A stretch of 64,000 bases of DNA from Prevotella sp. Its GTDB lineage: Bacteria; Bacteroidota; Bacteroidia; Bacteroidales; Bacteroidaceae. The position numbers and the translations under genes were made by a program. The stretch spans positions 1-64,000 of the forward strand of contig JALFIX010000018.1 in the NCBI GenBank assembly GCA_022775105.1, read 5' to 3'. Below are positions 31,926 to 40,356 of the stretch, in pieces. The notes under the pieces are model-generated. The model was not told where the DNA came from, searched no databases, and saw only the letters and a list, made by a program, of their open reading frames with translations. The number at the start of each line of letters is the position of its first letter. The stretch's first letter is position 1.

Positions 31926-33557
31926 TAATCCCTGAATCACGTTCCTCACTGATTGGTTCTTGTCTGTAATGCCCATCTTTTCCTTGAAACTGTATAGTTT
32001 GCGTTTCATGGAATTTACGGTGATACAATATATGTTTGCCATATCCTCATTGGACAGTCCAATGCGTATAAGCATACACATCTGTATTTCATCATTACTT
32101 AGACTTGGATATCTCTCCTTGAGTTTGCTTACGAAATACTCTTCTCCACCTTCAAGCAGTGAATACAGTTGATTCCAGTCATTGTCATTAATGACGATAT
32201 GACAGCTCTGTCCTTTTGCATCCTTGATCTTTTTGGCAAGTTCAAGCCTTTCAAACAGTCCGTTTTTCAACAAAGCTATTTGCTTGTTTTTTGACTCAAG
32301 CAATAGATTATGCTCTTTTTCCAAATATTCCTTTTCCTTTCTTTGGGAGTCAAGTTCCATTTCATACTGATCTTGCATATACTTTATCTCTTGCGCATGC
32401 AAGGCTTTCCTTTTGGAAAGATAGACATACACTAAAGCCGCCAATAATAGTACTGTAACGATGATGAAAAGTATTACACCGTTTCTGACCATCACTGCAT
32501 TTTCCTGCCTCTCTAACTGCCGCCCTTGGTTGATGTTCTCCTCAAAATACTTCCCTTTTTGGGAATATAAGTCCAACATGTACTTATCAGCGAATCTTTC
32601 CAAAGAATCAATATCGGTGGAAAGTTGCTTATCATTAATCCTTTTACAAGACAGTTTGCATAATTCCATATAGGATGAATATTTTAACTTGTCGTTACTT
32701 TCGGCTGAACATATACGGAGTAGTCTCTCTGCAGATTCCAATGAATCACATTCTTCAAGGCAACAAGAATAAAAAACCATTAATTTTATATCACTGGTTT
32801 CATCTATTGCTTTTCTTGAATAAAATAATGCAGAATCTTTTTCATTGAAATAGTAAAAGGCTCTACTCAAAGAATGATATACATACTTTGGCATTGAATT
32901 ATCTGATATACGATTCAAATATTGTTGGGATTGTCGTAAATAAAAAAAAGACGAATCCTTTTGATTATCAAGAATGTAACAATTTGCCAAATTGAGCATA
33001 TAAAGTATTAGATTTGCAATCTTTGCATTTTTTTGATTACTATATAAATCTACTGCTTTTTTTGCATATATAACAGATAATCTTTTATTGCTGAGAACAA
33101 TGCTTCGGCTTAACTTCTCCAATGCAAGACACTGCAAGTCGATATCGCCACGCTTCTTAGCATTATTGACGACATTTTGGAAACATTCCTCACACTCAGT
33201 TGTACTATCGTTCAGGAAATAGTATTTGCCCATATAGTATTGGCTCAGCCCATAGTACTTCGTCTCTGGCTCACCTTTATAATATATATAGGACTGGCGG
33301 ATGAGCGTGTCCATATCCACATCTATGCCCGACTTGTCCTGTGCCATGGTGAAGAGCAGGCCAAAGCGCGCCCTGTCTGATTTTGACAGCGAATATCTGT
33401 CAACAGTTGACAGCAAAGCCAAGGATGAATCCGGGGATTGCTCAACAATCCTCTCGGCTTCATCCATCACTTTCGCATTCCTGCCGCATGAGCAAAGCAT
33501 TGTCAGCAGCAATGCAATAAGTAACGTAAAATATACTTTAGTCCTATTCATTGCCAT
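31923..33557 (-). CDS. lipoprotein-anchored TPR protein with TM helix and C-terminal LuxR-type HTH (membrane transcription regulator)
   Basis: Lipobox LLTMLCSC, TPR-like helices, TM VILFIIVTVLLLAALVYVYL, coiled coil, HTH YPSLSNDEIQMCMLIRIGLSNEDMANIYCITVNSMKRKLYSFKEKMGI. Confidence 0.75.
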   Translation of the reverse strand: MAMNRTKVYFTLLIALLLTMLCSCGRNAKVMDEAERIVEQSPDSSLALLSTVDRYSLSKSDRARFGLLFTMAQDKSGIDVDMDTLIRQSYIYYKGEPETKYYGLSQYYMGKYYFLNDSTTECEECFQNVVNNAKKRGDIDLQCLALEKLSRSIVLSNKRLSVIYAKKAVDLYSNQKNAKIANLILYMLNLANCYILDNQKDSSFFYLRQSQQYLNRISDNSMPKYVYHSLSRAFYYFNEKDSALFYSRKAIDETSDIKLMVFYSCCLEECDSLESAERLLRICSAESNDKLKYSSYMELCKLSCKRINDKQLSTDIDSLERFADKYMLDLYSQKGKYFEENINQGRQLERQENAVMVRNGVILFIIVTVLLLAALVYVYLSKRKALHAQEIKYMQDQYEMELDSQRKEKEYLEKEHNLLLESKNKQIALLKNGLFERLELAKKIKDAKGQSCHIVINDNDWNQLYSLLEGGEEYFVSKLKERYPSLSNDEIQMCMLIRIGLSNEDMANIYCITVNSMKRKLYSFKEKMGITDKNQSVRNVIQGL

Positions 33558-33733
33558 TAAAGATGCTTATGATTCAGTCAAATTTGAATACAAAGGTACA
33601 TTTTTTTTTGATAATAGCATCAGAACACGCAAAATTATATACTTTTTTAACAGCCCTTTCGACTCATTTAATCAATAGTGCCGACTATTAAATTGTCATG
33701 AGGGTTTCATATGCTATAAGAATTAACATAAAG

Positions 33734-34327
33734 TTAGGAACAATAGATAGCTGCTGCAATTGCAACTCCTGCGGGACCTTCTGGCCCTACACAACTGCTA
33801 ACAATAGAAAGTACCATACCTAACGTAGATGTCATTTTCCGACGCCAACAGTCTTCAAATGACTCCCCTGGATTTCTTCCTCTTGTGGATGGCAAATTGT
33901 CAATATTATAAAATTCAATGACATCTATAACGTAATTATTATTATTTTCGTCATAAAACAAGTTGCATTTCTTTATTTTTATGCCATTCCCATCCAAATA
34001 ATAAAATTCGCTGGGATTTTCTTTATCAAAACAAACATACAAATCAAGTTTTCCATCATTATCAATATCACAGCCATATGAATCTTCTATAAGATTTTTC
34101 TTCATATTGAAAGTGAATTTCTCTTCATTTTCAGCATCCCGAAAAGAAACCTTATATGTTTCATTATTAGTTACTGATTTTGTATTGGCTACTTTCGTGA
34201 CAGACATTTCACCTAATGGCACAATCTCATATTTATCAGAAATAATGTCATCAACCTCATCATGATTATCACACGCGCTGCACATACATAGTATTGCAGC
34301 AAAAATTAAACAAACTTTTTTTCTCAT
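33734..34327 (-). CDS. hypothetical lipoprotein, hydrophobic Cys-containing C-terminus
   Basis: Start revised to internal MRKKVCLIFAAILCMCSAC (signal peptide and lipobox); the 69 residues upstream in the ORF look like a separate membrane segment. Confidence 0.55.
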   Translation of the reverse strand: MRKKVCLIFAAILCMCSACDNHDEVDDIISDKYEIVPLGEMSVTKVANTKSVTNNETYKVSFRDAENEEKFTFNMKKNLIEDSYGCDIDNDGKLDLYVCFDKENPSEFYYLDGNGIKIKKCNLFYDENNNNYVIDVIEFYNIDNLPSTRGRNPGESFEDCWRRKMTSTLGMVLSIVSSCVGPEGPAGVAIAAAIYCS

Positions 34328-34522
34328 AATCTTTTTAATTAAATTAATAAATAATGTTCTATATTTCTTTTTACCAAAGAATGACGAAATAAATGCAACA
34401 ATAAGGAAGAAAACTCCAATATAGCTACCATCTCCATTTACCAATGAAGAATCCACATAATTGTCAATCGTATAAAACAACAAATATGCTAATACTACGA
34501 CAATTAAAAAAATGATAATTCT

Positions 34523-34750
34523 TTTCATAACCATATATTTTTATTTTTGCTGCAAAATTACATCAATTTCTCATAATACGCAAGAAAAACAGGTAGTCAA
34601 TTGATTATTATTAAAATACAGAATAAACCACTGATAATCAGTTATCTAATCATCATATTAACATTATGGACCAGGTAGATTGTTATTGGTTATGAAACAA
34701 AATCAAAAACTAATGCAACTTTTTGCATGGCATTTTAATCAATAAAAAAC
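34523..34750. repeat. Duplicated promoter/5' region, copy B
   Basis: Counterpart of 31697-31925. Confidence 0.85.
34553..34583 (-). promoter_or_regulatory. Bacteroidota-type promoter (TTG-N20-TAATTTTG) in copy B
   Basis: Minus strand TTG (34583-34581), 20-nt spacer, TAATTTTG (34560-34553). Confidence 0.7.
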
Positions 34751-34781
34751 TCAAGTTCCTGAAGTAAAGAACTATGCGGAT

Positions 34782-34901
34782 GCCTCTGGGAGCGTGGGCG
34801 TCCCGCCCGCGGCCTGCCGAGGAAACATATATCTTCCCTCTGCGATTATTTTGATTACTCTCTACGCTGACCGCAGGCGAGACGCCTGCGCACCCAGAGG
34901 C
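34782..34901. repeat. REP/BIME-like inverted pair
   Basis: GCCTCTGGGAGCGTGGGCGTCCCGCCCGCGGCC (34782-34814) and inverted GCCTCTGGGTGCGCAGGCGTCTCGCCTGCGGTC (34901-34869). Confidence 0.75.
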
Positions 34902-34945
34902 TGCGCAATTAAAAGGGGCTTGGTTGCGGGTGACAATAATGTAAG

Positions 34946-35041
34946 TCCGCACCAAACTCGGTCATCCTCCACTGTTTCTCTTACAAAATAGCAGTGTTAC
35001 ACCGACTTTGGTGCGGAGGTTCAGCGACTTTGGTGCGGAGG
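34946..35041. repeat. Three copies of a ~17 bp CGACTTTGGTGCGGAGG unit, one inverted
   Basis: Direct copies at 35003-35019 and 35025-35041; inverted TCCGCACCAAACTCGG at 34946-34961. Confidence 0.8.
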
Positions 35042-35090
35042 AACAATGGATTTACAACAGACTTACAGCAATAGAATTACTCAACTTTAC

Positions 35091-35206
35091 TTTACCTTCG
35101 GCCAGTGACCGTTGGTTCGGAAGTGGTAATTCCCAACGTATAAGGGTTTTATTTAAACCACAGAGATAATGAGAACCAACGGTCACCGTCCGAAGGGTAA
35201 GGTAAA
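35091..35206. repeat. Inverted repeat around TTTACCTTCGG..GTGACCGTTGGTTC
   Basis: Left arm 35091-35118, right arm 35173-35206 (right arm carries a short insertion). Confidence 0.75.
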
Positions 35207-35469
35207 AAGAGATTTTTGATTTTACAGAGTAGGTCGCAAGCGACGGAAAACGCAGAGTTTCCATACTGTTGTTATCATGCGAAGCCCTCTATGAACTCCA
35301 AATGCCTTGGCATTCAATCTCTTTCATAATAAAAAACTCTTAATCTCTTAAACTCTGTGGTTCAAAATCCACTTCCGAAACTTAGGTTAATTCATTGGCA
35401 GAATTTTTTTCATGGATTTTCTTGCAGGTTTCAAAAAAAAGTATTATCTTTGCACCAAAATTGCGAGAT

Positions 35470-35775
35470 ATGGAAACACTGAACAGATTGCCCTGGGCGG
35501 CGCAGAGTGCCGTTTTCCAGAAGCTCGAGAGCATAGCCGACGTTGGCGGCATGACCCGCGACGAACGCCTTCAATACGATGAGGCCCTAAGGAAATACCG
35601 CGACACCATCAGCGTGTTTGAGGGCGCTCGTGCAGAAGGACGTGCAGAAGGCATTTTACAAGGGCAAAGAAACGAGAAAATAGAAAATGCCCGCAAGATG
35701 AAAGCCTACGGTTTAGCATTGGATATGATAGCCGACATAACAGGGTTGAATATAGATGAAGTGAGGGACTTATAG
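35470..35775 (+). CDS. stand-alone C-terminal fragment of Rpn-type recombination-promoting nuclease/putative transposase (101 aa)
   Basis: MTRDERLQYDEALRKYRDTISVFEGARAEGRAEG...MKAYGLALDMIADITGLNIDEV resembles Rpn C-termini; nuclease domain absent; own TTG-N20-TATCTTTG promoter just upstream. Confidence 0.65.
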   Translation: METLNRLPWAAQSAVFQKLESIADVGGMTRDERLQYDEALRKYRDTISVFEGARAEGRAEGILQGQRNEKIENARKMKAYGLALDMIADITGLNIDEVRDL

Positions 35776-35873
35776 TTCCTCACTTGTTAACAGATAGTAT
35801 AGGAGCTATTCGACAATGCCTATCTTTTGACCTAAGAATAGGGCATTCACTTGACAACTGAATAGGGCATTCT

Positions 35874-36800
35874 TTAACTCCCAAACCTTGAGTTAATAAT
35901 AAAAATTCCACCCGCGGCAAGGGCACCGGCGAGGACATACTTCCAATAAAATGGCTCGGCGAGGCAGATACATGACGAAACCGCCCCAATCACAGGGATG
36001 AGGGAGTTGAATATCGCCACCTTTCCCACGGGATTGCATGTCAACAACTTGTTGTAGAGAGTGAATCCAATGGTGGATATACCAATGAGCATCAGCAGGA
36101 TAAGCACTCCCGCGACGGTGACATTAGGCAGCCATCCGCCCATCAGCAAGGCCGGAAGAATCAGCAGTCCACCGCCAATGGCAAGGCTATACCCCGTGCC
36201 CACGAACACGTCCACACGCCGTCCCAATCCGCGCGTCATCAGCGAGGCGAAGGCAGAGCAAAGCGCATTGAGAATGATCATCCCGTCGCCAAGCCACGTG
36301 AACTGTCCGCTATCCTTACCGCCGAGGTTAAGGGCGAGGATGCCGAGAAACCCCACAACGCATCCGATGGCCTTGCGCACGGTCATGCGGTCGCTCTTGA
36401 AGAAAACACATGCAAGAATCACAACGGTGAACACGCCCATCGAATTGAGTATCGCGGCACGTGCCCCATCGCTGTGTGACAGTCCGAAATAAAAGAACGC
36501 ATAGTGAAAGGTGGTATTGAGCAGCGAGAAGAGCAGCACATACCACCAGTCGCGCCTTCCACTTAAGGAAAAACGCCGATGAGTGGAGCGGGCGACAGTC
36601 AGGATGATAAGTCCTGAAACGCAGAAGCGGATACCCGCAAAGAGCATCTTGCTGCCCGTCATGTCGGGAGTTATCCTGAACTCCCCGAATCCGAGCTTGA
36701 TAAGCGGATAAGCCCATCCCCACAAGATTGCTGCCGTGAGGGCAAGCCCAGCCACCCATGCCGGACGTTGGAATATACTGACCTTAGTATCTTTCATCAA
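35874..36800 (-). CDS. EamA/DMT-family transporter
   Basis: Ten predicted TM segments, two EamA repeats. Confidence 0.85.
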   Translation of the reverse strand: MMKDTKVSIFQRPAWVAGLALTAAILWGWAYPLIKLGFGEFRITPDMTGSKMLFAGIRFCVSGLIILTVARSTHRRFSLSGRRDWWYVLLFSLLNTTFHYAFFYFGLSHSDGARAAILNSMGVFTVVILACVFFKSDRMTVRKAIGCVVGFLGILALNLGGKDSGQFTWLGDGMIILNALCSAFASLMTRGLGRRVDVFVGTGYSLAIGGGLLILPALLMGGWLPNVTVAGVLILLMLIGISTIGFTLYNKLLTCNPVGKVAIFNSLIPVIGAVSSCICLAEPFYWKYVLAGALAAGGIFIINSRFGS

Positions 36801-37141
36801 TGTATTGAATCTTGATTGAATTGTATTATCACCTCCACCACTCCGTCGGTATAATGGTCGGGAGTAGTCACTACGCCATATTCGAGACCTAAATGCCGTG
36901 CCACCGACGAGCGCACACTGTCATGATTGAGGGTCTCGCCCTCGATGCCGGCAGAATTAACAATCTCCATAGTCATCGAATCGAGCACAGTCTCCCCTTG
37001 TTCCTCGAAGCCAAACATAGACAGCCTTCCTGCAAGCCTTCCACGCTGCACATTCACTGTAGCCAACAGTTCACTAAACCTGCTTGCGTCCCAATGCACC
37101 CGTGGCCATCCTTCCACCTGCCATATATACCTTTCTGTCAT
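36797..37141 (-). pseudogene. Fic N-terminal (DUF4172) domain fragment lacking the FIC catalytic domain
   Basis: IWQVEGWPRVHWD...GRLAGRLSMFGF...MTMEIVNSAGIEGETLNHDSVRSSVARHLG; no HPFx(D/G)GN(G/K)R motif; stop overlaps transporter start by 4 bp. Confidence 0.7.
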
Positions 37142-37195
37142 AATTTTCAGTATTTTGGCTGCAAAATTACGACAATTCCGCCAACTATCCAAACA

Positions 37196-37240
37196 TTTGC
37201 GGAGAAAAATGTCATTATTCTCCGCAAAAATGCGGAGAAT
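37196..37240. promoter_or_regulatory. Operator-like palindrome upstream of the Fic fragment
   Basis: ATTCTCCGCA-AAAA-TGCGGAGAAT (37217-37240, perfect 10-bp arms) plus a third half-site TTTGCGGAGAA (37196-37206). Confidence 0.55.
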
Positions 37241-37386
37241 AAACAGTATCATACATGAAATAACATCAATCCATTCGAATTGACATAAACCACTTTATAT
37301 AGTTTAAAGGTAGAGTCGCTATTTTTTTGTGAAACACTGCATTTTTATGGATAAGCGACTGAATTGCTGAGGTTTAAGCATTTTCA

Positions 37387-37516
37387 ACACTACACTTACA
37401 CTGCACTAACACTACATATAGACTACACACCTAAAAATAGTAGTTTTGTAAATAATTACTACTAAGATTTAGATGCAGTGTTAGTGCAGTGTTTATGTAG
37501 TGTTAGTGCAGTGTTT
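37387..37516. repeat. Inverted tandem repeats of (tgcagtgttag)-type units
   Basis: CACTGCACTAACACTACATA (37399-37418) and its exact reverse complement (37494-37513), each embedded in degenerate tandem copies. Confidence 0.85.
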
Positions 37517-37719
37517 GAATCATTTAATATATTGATAACATGTAAGTTAGGCGTAAAAATGCAGTGTTTTAATAAAATAGAGAGCGTGTATCATATTCGG
37601 ATTCCTATATCTTAAAATATTTAAACCATACGCCTTGTTTTGTCTTCTTATGTTAAATAATGTATTCAAAAACTGTACTTTTGCCCTACTTTTTGAGTAG
37701 AAAAGAGGCTAATCCTTTG

Positions 37720-37763
37720 TTCATCCTTCGATGATCCTTCGTTCATCCTTCGTTCATCCTTCG
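37720..37763. repeat. 11-bp tandem repeat TTCATCCTTCG x4 (second copy ATGATCCTTCG)
   Basis: Read directly at 37720-37730, 37731-37741, 37742-37752, 37753-37763. Confidence 0.9.
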
Positions 37764-37921
37764 ATTAAATATAATAAAAGTTAAGAAGAATGATGCTTGA
37801 AGCAACGTAGATACATCAGATAAGGAACAATGTCACTTGTTAAATTTCATTCTCGTTTACAAGTAAATAATATGGCGTATAGGTTATTACTATTTCGGGT
37901 TATAGAAATGGCGGGCGCAGA

Positions 37922-39926
37922 ATTGTCTTATATCGTCTTTCTACATCAAACCATAACGATGTAGGCGGTGATGGCGAAGGTGTTGTTATTGTCTTATATC
38001 GTCTTTCTACATCAAACCACAACTCGGCGGCTACCACGTAATGACGTGGGGACATTGTCTTATATCGTCTTTCTACATCAAACCACAACACTTGCTAATG
38101 ATTCTTCGGATAAATATTATTGTCTTATATCGTCTTTCTACATCAAACCACAACTTGCATCAGAAATCAGAACAAAAGGAAATATTGTCTTATATCGTCT
38201 TTCTACATCAAACCACAACGGTGATTCTGTTCGTGCGCTCGACTCGTTATTGTCTTATATCGTCTTTCTACATCAAACCACAACTGTTCAGTGTTCCTGT
38301 GCCCTGTTATGTGTATTGTCTTATATCGTCTTTCTACATCAAACCACAACCCTTTGCATCTGCGCCAAGGTTCCCGATAATTGTCTTATATCGTCTTTCT
38401 ACATCAAACCACAACCGTAAATCGGTTATTTGCCGTGATACCTCCATTGTCTTATATCGTCTTTCTACATCAAACCACAACATATAAAAGACTATACCGC
38501 GTTAGAGGAAAATTGTCTTATATCGTCTTTCTACATCAAACCACAACTATATTGAGAATAGGGAGTAACCCTATTCTATTGTCTTATATCGTCTTTCTAC
38601 ATCAAACCACAACCCAAACGTCCTTGCCATTTCCGTAAAGGTATTGTCTTATATCGTCTTTCTACATCAAACCACAACCGTTCGGGCGGTTCTGTTTGTC
38701 GTGGCTTGATTGTCTTATATCGTCTTTCTACATCAAACCACAACTACCGCATTTGAGGGGACAGATGAAATAGATTGTCTTATATCGTCTTTCTACATCA
38801 AACCACAACTATAATTTGATGGCTTCTAAAACTTTTTTATTGTCTTATATCGTCTTTCTACATCAAACCACAACCGTATCTCCATACTGCCCCAAATAGG
38901 GCAATTGTCTTATATCGTCTTTCTACATCAAACCACAACTTGTCTTATTACTGGTGTAAACTGGTGCAAATTGTCTTATATCGTCTTTCTACATCAAACC
39001 ACAACTGTTGTTATGTGGTATTCTGTAGGCTATATATTGTCTTATATCGTCTTTCTACATCAAACCACAACGTGGTTAAAAATCGGCTGACCCTACAGAA
39101 TATTGTCTTATATCGTCTTTCTACATCAAACCACAACGTGGTGAAAATCGGGTGTAACATTGTACCATTGTCTTATATCGTCTTTCTACATCAAACCACA
39201 ACCCTTAACACCACATTCCGTTTCAATTTGTCATTGTCTTATATCGTCTTTCTACATCAAACCACAACGCCGTGCCAAAACTGAATAAATCAGCATATAT
39301 TGTCTTATATCGTCTTTCTACATCAAACCACAACTGTCGGACTTTCGTGGAATATCACGCTTAGATTGTCTTATATCGTCTTTCTACATCAAACCACAAC
39401 CTTCTGGCAAAATCAAATGTGATTTTTACCATTGTCTTATATCGTCTTTCTACATCAAACCACAACCGGTATGCCGAGGGTCTGCTTGCCTGTCAATTGT
39501 CTTATATCGTCTTTCTACATCAAACCACAACTGTTACTATCCACATAGAAAGTGTGAAGCCATTGTCTTATATCGTCTTTCTACATCAAACCACAACTAT
39601 CTTGGTTATGGTGAGCCTGAGGTTCAATTGTCTTATATCGTCTTTCTACATCAAACCACAACCGTACTGCATTTATGTTTAAATAGTTTTCTATTGTCTT
39701 ATATCGTCTTTCTACATCAAACCACAACAGCATTGAGCACCGAGACGCCCAAGGCAATATTGTCTTATATCGTCTTTCTACATCAAACCACAACCAGGAT
39801 ACAATTGTCATAAGTAATCATGGAATTGTCTTATATCGTCTTTCTACATCAAACCACAACTGTTGGTCTCGAGCCTTATAATTTCATAGTATTGTCTTAT
39901 ATCGTCTTTCTACATCAAACCACAAC
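37922..39926 (-). CRISPR. Type II-C CRISPR array: 31 repeats of 36 bp, 30 spacers of 29-30 bp
   Basis: Plus-strand repeat ATTGTCTTATATCGTCTTTCTACATCAAACCACAAC (crRNA sense GTTGTGGTTTGATGTAGAAAGACGATATAAGACAAT); repeat starts enumerated at 65-66 bp spacing; degenerate terminal repeat (CCATAAC) at 37922-37957. Confidence 0.99.
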
Positions 39927-40030
39927 CTTACCTATATATTCTCCTGATTTACAGTCAGTTTTATTATACATGAAGTAATAATTATGAAATGATGAGCGTA
40001 TTTCGTTTGCAAAATTACTAAAAAAATTCC
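39927..40030 (-). promoter_or_regulatory. CRISPR leader with TAATTTTG promoter overlapping the cas2 stop codon
   Basis: Minus strand TTTTTTAGTAATTTTGCA (40025-40008), directed into the array; opposite end from the degenerate repeat. Confidence 0.75.
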
Positions 40031-40356
40031 AATTGCAATGGAGTTGGACGAGCTTTTTTCTCTACCTCACCCCATATATTAACAATATTTGAATATTGTT
40101 TGTCTGTAATGGACATAATTGTCACATGACCTCGGGGTGGCGTAAAAGAGCGAACTCGCTTAACATGGACTTGCACACTTTCTAAAGAACCACAATAACG
40201 CATATAAACACTAAACTGATGCATTACAAAACCATCCTTCTCAAGATTCTTTCGAAACTGAGCCGCAGCTTTCTGATCCTTCTTCAGCTTTACTGGTAGA
40301 TCGAACATTACAATCAGCCACATTATGTGATATGCATTAAGGCGTTCATAACTCAT
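40018..40356 (-). CDS. cas2: CRISPR-associated endonuclease Cas2
   Basis: MWLIVMFDLPV...; adjacent to cas1 and array. Confidence 0.95.
   Translation of the reverse strand: MSYERLNAYHIMWLIVMFDLPVKLKKDQKAAAQFRKNLEKDGFVMHQFSVYMRYCGSLESVQVHVKRVRSFTPPRGHVTIMSITDKQYSNIVNIWGEVEKKARPTPLQLEFF

Noticed and set aside
37678-37690. TACTTTTG box that could start an ncRNA next to the array
   Set aside because: No matching TTG element at 19-21 nt upstream and no terminator or structure downstream.
38940-38954. Spacer beginning TTGTCTTATTA, resembling the repeat start
   Set aside because: Match to the repeat ends after about 10 nt; spacer length and flanks are normal, so not a repeat duplication.
37900-39813. 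Several 60-150 aa ORFs (e.g. 37968..38420 +, 39581..39811 -) with repeated LSYIVFLHQTTT or LWFDVERRYKTI
   Set aside because: They are translations of the CRISPR repeats, not proteins.
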